Positions 7,147-15,466 of a DNA stretch of 64,000 nt are shown piece after piece; position 1 is the first letter of the stretch, and every line of letters starts with the position of its first letter. The notes under the pieces are model-generated. The model had not been told where the DNA came from and did not search any database. It was given only the letters and a program-made list of their open reading frames with translations. Source of the DNA: Arthrobacter frigidicola (GTDB taxonomy: Bacteria; Actinomycetota; Actinomycetes; Actinomycetales; Micrococcaceae); the NCBI GenBank assembly GCA_003602285.1, contig QZVU01000003.1, forward strand, positions 124,001 through 188,000, given 5' to 3'. The position numbers and the translations under genes were made by a program.

Positions 7147-8674
7147 CGAGGTGGGCGACGCCTTCGGGCTCAACCCCGCCGTCGGATACGCCGCCCTGCT
7201 GCTCGTGGCGGTGACAACGCTCCTGATCGGAATCTACGGGCTGCGCATCTCGCGGACCACCGGCGACTTCTACGTGGCCTCCCGCACCGTGCGGCCCTGG
7301 TGGAACGCGTCGGCCATCGGCGGAGAGTACCTCTCGGCCGCAAGTTTCCTCGGCGTCGCCGGGCTGATCCTCATCTCCGGGACCGACGCCCTGTGGTTCC
7401 CCATCGGCTACACCGCCGGGTACCTCATGCTGCTGCTGTTCGTCGCCGCGCCGCTGCGCCGTTCGGGGGCCTACACGATCCCCGACTTCGCGCAGGCACG
7501 GCTGGAATCCCTGCCTGCCCGCCGGGTCACCAGCCTGCTCGTGATCGTCGTCGGCTGGCTGTATATCGTGCCGCAGCTCCACGGGGCCGCGCTCACCGTG
7601 AGCATCACGACCGGGCTGCCGGCGTGGGTGGGCCCGCTCGCCGTCGTCGTCGTCGTGTGTGCCGGCGTAATGGGCGGCGGCATGCGCTCGATCACCTTCG
7701 TTCAGGCCTTCCAGTACTGGCTCAAGCTCACGGCGCTGGCCGTGCCCGCCGTGTTCATCCTGCTGCGCCTGGGCGTGGAGGGCCTGCCCGTGACCGACGG
7801 GGGCGCCGCCTTCACCGCGGACCTGAACACCACCGCCGGCGCCTCCCTCTACAGCACCGGTTCCCTGGTGATCGCCCTGCTCTTCGGCACTCTGGGGCTG
7901 CCGCACGTGCTCGTGCGCTTCTATACCAACCCCGACGGCGCCTCGGCACGGCGCACCACCCTGATCGTGCTGGCCCTGCTGTCGGTGTTCTACCTCTTTC
8001 CCACCCTCTTCGGCATCCTCGGGCGCATCTACACCCCCGACCTCGCCGTGCCGGGGGCGGCCGATGCCACGGTGCTGATGCTGCCCGGAAGGATCTTCTA
8101 CGGCGCCGCCGGGGATGCGCTGACGGCGTTCGTCACGGCGGGGGCGTTTGCCGCATTCCTTTCCACCTCGAGCGGCCTCGTGGTCTCGCTGGCCGGCGTC
8201 GTCAGCCAGGAGTTCTTCTCCGGCAGCGTGCGGGGGTTCCGCCGGGCCGCTGTCCTTTCGACCCTCGTGCCGCTGGTGCTGGCGCTGCTGACCGATTCGC
8301 TGGCACTTGCCGGCAGCGTGGGCTCGGTCTTCGCCTTCACCGCCTCAACGCTGTGCCCGCTGCTGCTGCTGGGCATCTGGTGGCGCGGGCTGACCGACGC
8401 CGGGGCGGTGGCCGGCATGCTCGCCGGCGCGGTCCTGTGCGGGGGTTCGATCCTCACGGCCGCGCTGCTCGGCCCGGAGGCGGCGTCCCTTGACTGGCTC
8501 CGGCAGCCCGCGCTCTGGACGGTGCCCGCCGCGTTCCTCGTGATGATCGTCGTCTCCCGGGCGACCCGGGGCCGGCGGCCGGCGGGAACCTCCCGCGTGC
8601 TGGCGCGGCTTCACACACCCGAGGCTCCCGGGCCCCGGCTTGCCGGCCCGAAGGCCGAGCCGTCAGTCGATTGA
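7136..8674 (+). CDS. Sodium:solute symporter (second copy)
   Basis: 512 aa with about 13 hydrophobic segments. It has the same family marks as the first symporter: TTGDFYVASRTVRPWWNASA, GEYLSAASFLGVAG near residues 62-75, and GTLGLPHVLVRFYTNP in the middle. It is diverged from the 2358-3995 copy, so the two probably differ in substrate or affinity. It is last in the LytS-LytTR-small membrane protein-symporter operon. An alternative GTG start lies five codons downstream. Its 3' end overlaps the convergent DivIVA-like gene by 12 bp. Confidence 0.88.
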   Translation: MRADEVGDAFGLNPAVGYAALLLVAVTTLLIGIYGLRISRTTGDFYVASRTVRPWWNASAIGGEYLSAASFLGVAGLILISGTDALWFPIGYTAGYLMLLLFVAAPLRRSGAYTIPDFAQARLESLPARRVTSLLVIVVGWLYIVPQLHGAALTVSITTGLPAWVGPLAVVVVVCAGVMGGGMRSITFVQAFQYWLKLTALAVPAVFILLRLGVEGLPVTDGGAAFTADLNTTAGASLYSTGSLVIALLFGTLGLPHVLVRFYTNPDGASARRTTLIVLALLSVFYLFPTLFGILGRIYTPDLAVPGAADATVLMLPGRIFYGAAGDALTAFVTAGAFAAFLSTSSGLVVSLAGVVSQEFFSGSVRGFRRAAVLSTLVPLVLALLTDSLALAGSVGSVFAFTASTLCPLLLLGIWWRGLTDAGAVAGMLAGAVLCGGSILTAALLGPEAASLDWLRQPALWTVPAAFLVMIVVSRATRGRRPAGTSRVLARLHTPEAPGPRLAGPKAEPSVD

Positions 8675-9241
8675 GGCCATGAGTTCGACGACCCGGTCAA
8701 GGAAGGCGTCGACCTGGTTCTCCTCGTAGCCGGCGGCCCCAACGGTCTCCCGGAAGACGGCCCGGCGCACCACGTCGACGCTCAGCGGCAGATCGTTCTC
8801 GAAGTACCGCAGGAGCTTCTCGCACAGGGCGTCGACGTCCTCGGTGTTGTAGCTCAGCGCCTTCTTCTTGGTCGGCCTGCGGAAACGCTCGCCGGGGGCC
8901 CGGTGGAGCCGGCCGCGCAGGATTGCGGAGGCGCGGCCGATCTGCATCAGCCAGGCGTCTTCACCCTTGGCCTCGATCAACTGGTCGCGTTCCCGCTGGG
9001 CGAAGGCGTCCTCGAGCCGGTCGAGTGCGGCGTCGACGTCCTGCGGCTCGTAGCCGCCCTTCGCCGGTTCGAATACGATGGCGCGGACCTGGGCGCTGGT
9101 GATCGGACCGTCACCGGACTCGCCGTTGTTGTAGAAGGTGCGGGCCCGGACCAGGAAGCGGTCCACCTGCCGGGTGTTGTAGCCATAGCTGCGCCGGCCG
9201 ACGCGCGCAAAAGGTGAGCTGCCCTGGCGAGCATCGTCCAT
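8663..9241 (-). CDS. DivIVA-domain protein with four DivIVA-like motifs
   Basis: 192 aa, soluble, highly charged. Four repeats of the DivIVA N-terminal motif are visible: YGYNTRQVDRFL (about 19-30), GGYEPQDVDAALDRL (61-75), LSYNTEDVDALCEKL (129-143) and AGYEENQVDAFLDRV (170-184). No long coiled-coil tail is present, so it is not a canonical Wag31/DivIVA polar scaffold. A role in envelope growth or division as an adaptor is inferred. It lies upstream of cdsA on the same strand with a 52-bp gap, and overlaps the convergent symporter gene tail-to-tail. Confidence 0.75.
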   Translation of the reverse strand: MDDARQGSSPFARVGRRSYGYNTRQVDRFLVRARTFYNNGESGDGPITSAQVRAIVFEPAKGGYEPQDVDAALDRLEDAFAQRERDQLIEAKGEDAWLMQIGRASAILRGRLHRAPGERFRRPTKKKALSYNTEDVDALCEKLLRYFENDLPLSVDVVRRAVFRETVGAAGYEENQVDAFLDRVVELMASID

Positions 9242-9293
9242 GGTGCCTGTGTCTTTCTGCTGAGACCAAAAAGGCTGGCGGAATCCCCGTCCG

Positions 9294-10526
9294 CTAGATC
9301 AGCCCTGGTACCAATGTAGCGGACAGCAGGAACGCCATCGGCGAGGCGAAGACCACCGAGTCGAGCCGGTCCATGACTCCCCCGTGGCCGGGCAGCATGG
9401 TGCCCATATCCTTCACGCCGAGTTCACGCTTGATCATCGATTCGGCCAGGTCGCCGGCCGTGGCCGCCGCAACGATGGCCACGGCAAGGACCAGGCCCAC
9501 CCAGAGCGGCTGGTCGAGCAGGAAGACCGCGCACAGCGCGCCGATCACCATGGCGCCGCCGACCGAACCGCCGAAGCCCTCCCAGGACTTCTTCGGACTG
9601 ATCTTCGGGGCCATGGGATGCTTCCCGAACAGCACGCCGATCAGGTAGCCGAAGGTGTCGTTGGCGACGACCAGCAGCAGGAGCGTCGCGATGAGCAGGT
9701 ACCCACCGGGAAGCTGGAGGAGCAGCATCGCAAAACTGAGCATGAAGGGCACCCACAGGAGGGTGAAGGCACCGGCCATGACGGCCCGCGGCGCCCCCGG
9801 TGCGGGGTCGAGCGACCGCCACAGCAGCAGGGCCAGGAATGAGAAGACAGAGGCGAAGGCGAGGCTCTCCGCACCGCCGTAGTAGGCGGCGAGGGGCAGT
9901 GCCACGCTTGCGGCCACCGCCGGAACCAGGGGCATGCCGATGCGGCGCACCGCCAGGGCGCGCGACACCTCGAGGACGCCGAGGACGCCGAGCACCGTCA
10001 CCAGTGCGACGAAGGCAAGCGGGAAGAAGAGGAGGCCGCCAAGGACCAGGATCATCAGGCCCACCCCGACCCCGATGGCGGCCGGCAGATTCCGGCCGGC
10101 CCGCGAGGGCGCTCCCGGCTCGCGCGGTGGCCGGCGTGACCGGCGGAAAAGTCGTGGGCCGCGTTTGCGTGCCTCACGCAGTTCGCGTCGGGTCACCGGT
10201 CCGGCCGGAACGGCGGCCGCGGGCGACGGCGTCCCGGACGTGCCGGAATGCACCGTGGCGGGGAGTGGCTCGGGTGTTGCCGGAATGTCCGGCGTCGGAT
10301 CCGCGGGGCCGGAGGCGGTGGCTCCGGCCGGGCTGGTCCCCGATCCGACGGCCGTACCGGCCGTGCCGGCCGCACCGGCTGCTTGGACCGCCGGCACGGC
10401 GCCGGTCACCCGCGGGACTGCGGCCGAGGCAACCGACGGATGAGGGGCGCTTCCACCGGATGTATCACGGGCGGCCCCGTCGCCCGAGGGGACGTTGCCG
10501 CCCACTGAGGGCTTAGGAACATGCAT
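9294..10526 (-). CDS. cdsA: Phosphatidate cytidylyltransferase
   Basis: 410 aa. It makes CDP-diacylglycerol from phosphatidate and CTP in the membrane. About eight hydrophobic segments fill residues 160-410. The family signature lies at the C-terminus: SPKKSWEGFGGSVGGAM followed by LPGHGGVMDRLDSVVFASP. The first 130 or so residues are a Pro/Ala/Gly/Thr-rich tail with a basic patch (RRELREARKRGPRLFRRSRR), longer than in most bacterial CdsA. The start overlaps the frr stop by one base (TGATG), so the two are coupled. The order frr-cdsA is widespread in bacteria. Confidence 0.95.
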   Translation of the reverse strand: MHVPKPSVGGNVPSGDGAARDTSGGSAPHPSVASAAVPRVTGAVPAVQAAGAAGTAGTAVGSGTSPAGATASGPADPTPDIPATPEPLPATVHSGTSGTPSPAAAVPAGPVTRRELREARKRGPRLFRRSRRPPREPGAPSRAGRNLPAAIGVGVGLMILVLGGLLFFPLAFVALVTVLGVLGVLEVSRALAVRRIGMPLVPAVAASVALPLAAYYGGAESLAFASVFSFLALLLWRSLDPAPGAPRAVMAGAFTLLWVPFMLSFAMLLLQLPGGYLLIATLLLLVVANDTFGYLIGVLFGKHPMAPKISPKKSWEGFGGSVGGAMVIGALCAVFLLDQPLWVGLVLAVAIVAAATAGDLAESMIKRELGVKDMGTMLPGHGGVMDRLDSVVFASPMAFLLSATLVPGLI

Positions 10527-11083
10527 CAGACTTCGAGGAGCTCGGCTTCCTTACGCTTGAGCATGTCGTCGATGGTGTCCGTGTGGGACTTCGTCAGGGC
10601 GTCGAGTTCCTTTTCGCCGCGCGAACCCTCGTCCTCGCCGGCGTCGCCGTCCTTGACGGCCTTGTCCAGGCCGTCCTTGGCCTTGCGGCGGATGTTCCGC
10701 ATCGAGATCTTCGCGTCCTCGGCCTTGGTGCGCACGAGCTTGACGTACTCCTTGCGGCGCTCCTGGGTGAGCTCGGGGAGCACCACCCGGATGACGTTGC
10801 CGTCGTTGGAGGGGTTGGCGCCCAGGTCGGAGTCGCGGAGGGCGCGCTCGATGTCATTGAGGGCGGCCCGGTCGAACGGGGTGATCAGCAGGGTGCGCGC
10901 CTCGGGGTTCTGGAAGGAGGCGAGCTGCTGCAGCGGCGTCGGCGCGCCGTAGTAGCTGACCATGACCTTGGAGAACATCGCAGGATTGGCCCGCCCGGTC
11001 CGCACTGTCGCGAAGTCGACCTTCGCCGCTTCTACGGCCTTATCCATCTTCTCGGTGGCCTCTAGCAAGATCTCTTCGATCAC
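10526..11083 (-). CDS. frr: Ribosome recycling factor
   Basis: 185 aa, exactly the usual length. It splits post-termination ribosomes with EF-G. Family marks: [20 protein letters not shown] near the N-terminus and [18 protein letters not shown] near residue 105. GTG start with GGAG five bases upstream. It stands in the conserved tsf-pyrH-frr-cdsA order. Confidence 0.97.
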   Translation of the reverse strand: MIEEILLEATEKMDKAVEAAKVDFATVRTGRANPAMFSKVMVSYYGAPTPLQQLASFQNPEARTLLITPFDRAALNDIERALRDSDLGANPSNDGNVIRVVLPELTQERRKEYVKLVRTKAEDAKISMRNIRRKAKDGLDKAVKDGDAGEDEGSRGEKELDALTKSHTDTIDDMLKRKEAELLEV

Positions 11084-11183
11084 GATGTCTCCTTAGCTCT
11101 GCGTTCAGTTGCCCGGCAACCGGTCCAGTGTTCAATCCTAGTTCACCGACCGGACCCCGGGGCCCGGATTCGGAGCCCGCGGG

Positions 11184-11924
11184 CTAGTTGGTGACCCGCG
11201 TGCCGAGCTTCTCGCCGCGGATGGCACGGGTGACGTTGCCCTCGCCCTCCATACCGAACACCACCATCTCCAGGTCGTTGTCCTTGCACATGGTCATGGC
11301 GGTCTGGTCCATCACCCGGATATCGCGGCGCAGGGCCTCCTCGTAGGAAAGGGTGATGAGCTTCTCGGCGGAGGGATCCTTGTGCGGATCGGCCGTGTAG
11401 ACGCCGTCGACGCCGCTCTTGGCCATCAGCACCTCATCGGCGTGCACCTCGAGCGCACGCTGGGCCGCCACGGTGTCGGTGGAGAAGTACGGCAGTCCCG
11501 CTCCGGCACCGAAGATGACCACGCGGCCCTTCTCGAGGTGGCGGATGGCACGCCGGGGAATGTACGCCTCGGCAACCTGGCCCATGGTGATGGCGCTCTG
11601 GACACGGGTCTCAACGCCCTCCTGCTCCAGGAAGTCCTGGAGGGCGAGGCAGTTCATCACCGTGCCGAGCATGCCCATGTAGTCGGCGCGCGAGCGGTCC
11701 ATCCCGCTCTGGGAGAGTTCAGCGCCGCGGAAGAAGTTTCCACCGCCGACGACGATCGCCACCTCCACCTCGCCTACAGTGGCCGCGATCTGCTTGGATA
11801 CAGCCCTCACCGTTTCCGGATCGACGCCGAGCTTGCCGCCGCCGAAGACCTCGCCGGAAAGCTTGAGGAGCACCCGCCGTCGTCCGTTCTTGCCACCCGT
11901 GATTGCCGGTTCAAGGTTGTCCAT
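11184..11924 (-). CDS. pyrH: UMP kinase
   Basis: 246 aa from ATG 11924, chosen because GGGAGG lies five bases upstream and because homologues start near here; the frame stays open to 12011. It phosphorylates UMP to UDP. Family marks: [14 protein letters not shown] near residue 17, [10 protein letters not shown] near 66, [19 protein letters not shown] near 140. Amino-acid-kinase fold, hexameric in bacteria, normally regulated by GTP and UTP. It follows tsf after an intrinsic terminator, so it may have its own promoter between 11925 and 11996. Confidence 0.96.
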   Translation of the reverse strand: MDNLEPAITGGKNGRRRVLLKLSGEVFGGGKLGVDPETVRAVSKQIAATVGEVEVAIVVGGGNFFRGAELSQSGMDRSRADYMGMLGTVMNCLALQDFLEQEGVETRVQSAITMGQVAEAYIPRRAIRHLEKGRVVIFGAGAGLPYFSTDTVAAQRALEVHADEVLMAKSGVDGVYTADPHKDPSAEKLITLSYEEALRRDIRVMDQTAMTMCKDNDLEMVVFGMEGEGNVTRAIRGEKLGTRVTN

Positions 11925-11996
11925 GATGCCTCCCAGGGCGTAAAGCGGTGCGTTCTGCACAGTTTGTAAAAGAATACGGTGCGCCGGGCGGGCGCG

Positions 11997-12029
11997 AAAA
12001 AGGGTGGCCACCAGGGGCGGCCACCCTTT
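11997..12029 (-). terminator. Intrinsic terminator downstream of tsf
   Basis: On the minus strand AAAGGGTGGCC pairs with GGCCACCCTTT around a nine-base loop, and a TTTTT run follows. It ends the rpsB-tsf transcript 31 bp after the tsf stop and separates it from pyrH. Confidence 0.85.
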
Positions 12030-12059
12030 CCATCGTTACAACCGATCCGGCGTCCGGAC

Positions 12060-12896
12060 CTACGCGCCGACGCGGAAGCGGGCGAAGGCGGTGGCCTTCA
12101 CTCCGGCGTCGCTCAGGACCTGGGCGATCGACTTCTTGGTGTCCTTCGAGAAGGGCTGGTCGACCAGGACGGCGTCCTTGAAGAAGCCGGTCAGGCGGCC
12201 TTCAACGATCTTGGTGAGTGCTGCCTCGGGCTTGCCCTCGGTGCGGGCGGTCTCCTCGGCGATGCGGCGCTCCGACTCGACCAGGTCCGCGGGAACCTCG
12301 TCACGGGTCAGGTAGGTCGGGGTGTACGCGGCGATGTGGAGCGCGACGTCGTGGGCGGCCTCAACCGCAGCGGCGCCTTCGCCCTCGACGGCGAACAGCA
12401 CGCCGACCTGGGCGGGGAGGTCCTTCGAGGTGCGGTGCAGGTACGCGTCGACGACGGCACCCTCAACGCGGGCCACACGGCGGATGTCGACCTTCTCGCC
12501 CAGCAGGGCGCCGGCCTCGATGACGTGCTCCGACATGGGGCGGCCGTCGACCTCGAAGGCCAGCAGGGCCTCGACGTCGGTGGCGCCCGACGCGATGGCG
12601 GCGTCGAGGACCTTGTTGGAGAAGTCGATGAAGGGTCCGGCCTTGGCGACGAAGTCGGTCTCGCAGTTGACTTCGACCATGACGCCGACGCTGCCGTCGA
12701 CGCGTGCGGCGACGAGGCCCTCGGCGGTCGAACGGCCTTCACGCTTGGTGGCGCCCTTGAGGCCCTTGATGCGGATGACCTCGAGTGCCTTGTCCGGATC
12801 GCCGTTGGCCTCGTCGAGGGCCTTCTTGACGTCCATCATGCCTGCGCCGGTGCGCTCACGGAGGGCCTTGATATCAGCGACGGTGTAATTCGCCAT
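12060..12896 (-). CDS. tsf: Elongation factor Ts
   Basis: 278 aa. Nucleotide exchange factor for EF-Tu. The N-terminal UBA-like part has VADIKALRERTGAGMMDVK; the core has CETDFVAK near residue 80 for EF-Tu contact. It lies 109 bp downstream of rpsB with a perfect hairpin in the gap, and ends at a strong terminator. Confidence 0.97.
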   Translation of the reverse strand: MANYTVADIKALRERTGAGMMDVKKALDEANGDPDKALEVIRIKGLKGATKREGRSTAEGLVAARVDGSVGVMVEVNCETDFVAKAGPFIDFSNKVLDAAIASGATDVEALLAFEVDGRPMSEHVIEAGALLGEKVDIRRVARVEGAVVDAYLHRTSKDLPAQVGVLFAVEGEGAAAVEAAHDVALHIAAYTPTYLTRDEVPADLVESERRIAEETARTEGKPEAALTKIVEGRLTGFFKDAVLVDQPFSKDTKKSIAQVLSDAGVKATAFARFRVGA

Positions 12897-12961
12897 GGAA
12901 AACTCCTAAATTCTTGTTGATCTGCGAAGAGGATCCCTGCCGGCGCTCAGCCGGTGGAACA

Positions 12962-12999
12962 TGCGTAAGGGGCGCGGAATCACCCACACCCCTTACGCA
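12962..12999 (-). other. Perfect hairpin between rpsB and tsf
   Basis: An 11-bp perfect inverted repeat (12962-12972 with 12989-12999, TGCGTAAGGGG arms, 16-base loop) sits six bases after the rpsB stop. No U-tract follows on the minus strand, so it is more likely an mRNA processing or stability element, or an attenuating hairpin, than a full terminator. It could set the rpsB:tsf expression ratio. Confidence 0.6.
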
Positions 13000-13005
13000 A
13001 GAGAA

Positions 13006-13908
13006 CTACTTGGTGTCGGCTGCGGCGTCCTCGGCGGGAGCTGCTTCGGCGGCAGGAACTTCGGCAGCGGGGGCCTCGGCAACAGGAGCTGCTTCAGCGG
13101 CAGGAGCTGCTTCAGCGGCGGGAGCCTCGGCGTTGGCCTCGGCGGCGCCCAGCAGTTCACGCTCCCACTCGGCGAGGGGCTCTTCGGCTGCAGCGGTGTC
13201 GGTGCCGTTGGCGCGGTTGTTGCGGGCGATGAGGCCCTCGGCAACGGCGTCGGCGACAACACGGGTCAGCAGGTTGACGGCGCGGATGGCGTCGTCGTTG
13301 CCCGGGATCGGGAAGTCGACCTCGTCCGGGTCGCAGTTGGTGTCGAGGATCGCGACGACGGGGATGTTGAGCTTCTTGGCCTCGTCAATGGCGAGGTGCT
13401 CCTTCTTGGTGTCGACAACCCAGATGACCGAGGGAGCCTTGGTCAGGTTGCGGATACCGCCGAGGTTGCTCTGAAGCTTCGTGAGCTCACGCTTCAGAAG
13501 GAGGAGCTCCTTCTTGGTGTGGCCCGAGCCGGCGACGTCGTCGAAGTCGATCTCTTCGAGTTCCTTCATGCGCTCGATGCGCTTGGAAACCGTCTGGAAG
13601 TTGGTGAGCATGCCGCCGAGCCAACGCTGGTTGACGTAGGGCTGGCCGACGCGGGTGGCCTGGTCGGCGATCGCTTCCTGGGCCTGCTTCTTGGTACCGA
13701 CGAACAGGACGGTTCCACCGTGGGCGACAGTGGCCTTGACGAACTCGTAGGCGCGGTCGATGTAGGACAGCGACTGCTGCAGGTCGATAATGTAGATACC
13801 GTTGCGCTCGGTGAAAATGAAGCGCTTCATCTTCGGGTTCCAGCGACGAGTCTGGTGGCCGAAGTGGACGCCGCTGTCGAGCAGCTGGCGCATGGTTACT
13901 ACTGGCAT
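13006..13908 (-). CDS. rpsB: 30S ribosomal protein S2
   Basis: 300 aa. Family marks: [19 protein letters not shown] near residue 15, [12 protein letters not shown] near 70, [12 protein letters not shown] near 95, and [20 protein letters not shown] near 208. Residues about 240-300 are an Ala/Glu/Pro-rich low-complexity tail beyond the S2 core, as in other high-GC actinobacteria. It is first of the rpsB-tsf operon. Confidence 0.97.
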   Translation of the reverse strand: MPVVTMRQLLDSGVHFGHQTRRWNPKMKRFIFTERNGIYIIDLQQSLSYIDRAYEFVKATVAHGGTVLFVGTKKQAQEAIADQATRVGQPYVNQRWLGGMLTNFQTVSKRIERMKELEEIDFDDVAGSGHTKKELLLLKRELTKLQSNLGGIRNLTKAPSVIWVVDTKKEHLAIDEAKKLNIPVVAILDTNCDPDEVDFPIPGNDDAIRAVNLLTRVVADAVAEGLIARNNRANGTDTAAAEEPLAEWERELLGAAEANAEAPAAEAAPAAEAAPVAEAPAAEVPAAEAAPAEDAAADTK

Positions 13909-14250
13909 GGGATGCCTTTCGTTTCAGCAGGGCGTGCGCGCGACACGGCGCTTCCGCTGCTTTGTTGACGGTTAATAGCGTTCCGCCCGGGATGGGCGTT
14001 CCTCCTGGTGCCTGGTCGTTGGAAAACCCACTCCCCCAACCGGATCGCTCCGGACCGCTGGGATAGTGCCCCGCACGTCGTCGAGACGAAGGCGGGTCGC
14101 AGGCACGCGTAGTCAGCCGGCACATTTCCTGCGCGTTTTGGTGGTGTTCCAGGACGCGGGGAGAACGGCAGACTGCTCCGTCAAGTGTACTACAGCGGTG
14201 TTATGCCTCCGGACGGTCCGGGCGCCTCCCTCGCTGGCCGGGACCATCAA
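13909..14250. other. Long leader/promoter region upstream of rpsB
   Basis: No convincing gene here. On the minus strand a TACACT hexamer (14189-14184) could be the -10 of the rpsB promoter, which would give a leader of roughly 270 nt. Long leaders upstream of rpsB carry autoregulatory S2-binding structures in many bacteria; I cannot identify a specific motif by eye. Confidence 0.35.
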
Positions 14251-14513
14251 GCGACGAGTGGACCCGAAAGCGACGAGCGGACCCGGCATATCGGCCGCTC
14301 TGGTCGCTTTCGGGTGCGCCGGTCGCTTTTAGGTGTATCAACCACGCGGCGGACCGGCGGACCAAGGAACGACGGGCGCCCACCTTGGCGACGAGTGGAC
14401 CCGAAAGCGACGAGCGGACCCGGAATATCGGGCTCTCCTGTCGCTTCCGGGTGCGCCGGTCGCATTCGGGTGCGCCGGTCGCATTCGGGTGTGCCGGTCG
14501 TTTTCGGATGCCG
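14251..14513. repeat. Palindromic repeat array built from 19-bp units, two copies
   Basis: A 44-bp segment at 14251-14294 recurs at 14388-14431 with one mismatch. Each copy contains two 19-bp units (GCGACGAGTGGACCCGAAA type). Each is followed by units in the opposite orientation: ACCCGAAAGCGAC at 14262-14274 pairs with GTCGCTTTCGGGT at 14303-14315, and the second copy pairs 14399-14411 with 14440-14452 with one mismatch. Three more 19-bp units (CGGGTGCGCCGGTCGCATT type) follow at 14448-14504. The array lies between the divergent rpsB and M23 genes, so it is not a simple terminator. It resembles REP/BIME-type elements; function unknown. Confidence 0.8.
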
Positions 14514-14622
14514 ATGAGCCGGACGGGATCCGCCCGGCATGCCTGTGCCGTCTTCGGGCCCGGTTTCCACATACGAGCCGCGGACAATCACACGAGCATT
14601 GAAGGAGCGCATCGTCGAGAGC

Positions 14623-15402
14623 ATGACCCCTGCATCTGCGGTCCGCGTGCCGTGGCACCACACCCGCCGGACGGACGCCGTGCGGCAGGAGGACCCCACT
14701 CCCCCGGTCCGGCCTTCGCACCCAGCCCGGGACGGGATGACCGGGCTATCCCGGAAGGACCTCCGGCCGGGCACCCGAGGAACCGCAAAGTGGTGGCGTC
14801 ACAGACGTTTCGCGAACGCCCTGATCGCAGTGGTGCTGTCAGTTTCGGCGGGGCCTGCAGGATCGGCTGAACCGATGGCGCCGTCCGCGCCGACAGGTTC
14901 TGCCTGGCTGGTGCAGAGCCTCAGCCCGGGAGGATTCGCCCGCACGGACTCCCTGCAGGGCGCACCGACGGATGACTACGTACCGCCGTGGTCTTGGCCG
15001 CTTCCACCCGTCCCTGCCGTCACCCGCCACTTCATCCCGCCGCCCGAGCCGTGGCAGGCGGGCCACCGCGGGGTCGATCTTGCGGTCGGTCCGGGGAACG
15101 ACGTGCTCAGCCCGGCCGATGGCGTCGTCACCTTCGTGGGGATGGTCGCCGGGCGGCCGGTGCTCAGCATCGGCCACCAAGGAGGCCTCGTGAGCAGCTT
15201 CGAGCCGGTCAAGAGCACCCTCACCAGGGGCGCACGGGTGGAGCGGGGCCAAAGCGTGGGCACTCCGGCGGGGCCGCCGCACTGTCCCTTCGCCTGCATC
15301 CACTGGGGCGTCCGCCGCGACGGGGAGTACGTCAATCCGCTCAACTACGTCACCGATCGCCGCCCTTCGGTCCTGCTTCCCCTCCCGGAGGGGCTGCAAT
15401 GA
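14623..15402 (+). CDS. M23-family (LytM-like) secreted peptidase
   Basis: 259 aa from ATG 14623; alternative starts are ATG 14539 and ATG 14737. The last gives the most typical signal-peptide length. A hydrophobic segment (FANALIAVVLSVSAGPAGSA) preceded by WWRHRRF is a secretion signal. The M23 domain covers the C-terminal 130 residues: GHRGVDLAVGPGNDVLSPAD holds the first zinc ligands (HxxxD) and ACIHWGVRRDG the second site. There the usual HxH reads C-I-H, so the first His is Cys. It should cleave peptidoglycan cross-bridges, or activate amidases if catalytically weak. M23 genes next to rpsB are common in actinobacteria. Confidence 0.85.
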   Translation: MTPASAVRVPWHHTRRTDAVRQEDPTPPVRPSHPARDGMTGLSRKDLRPGTRGTAKWWRHRRFANALIAVVLSVSAGPAGSAEPMAPSAPTGSAWLVQSLSPGGFARTDSLQGAPTDDYVPPWSWPLPPVPAVTRHFIPPPEPWQAGHRGVDLAVGPGNDVLSPADGVVTFVGMVAGRPVLSIGHQGGLVSSFEPVKSTLTRGARVERGQSVGTPAGPPHCPFACIHWGVRRDGEYVNPLNYVTDRRPSVLLPLPEGLQ

Positions 15403-15466
15403 CCCGGAAACGCAGAAGACCCCCAGAATCTGCCCGATCCCGAGGGTCTGCGCGGCCTGCCGGCTG

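Noticed and set aside
14201-14774. Open frames across the 14.2-14.5 kb repeat array
   Set aside because: Repetitive Arg/Pro-rich translations in several frames come from the 19-bp units; no ribosome site or family resemblance.
15403-15466. Possible terminator between the M23 and acyl-CoA dehydrogenase genes
   Set aside because: GCAGAAGACCC and GGGTCTGCG can pair only with a bulge and a long loop, and no U-tract follows; too weak to list.
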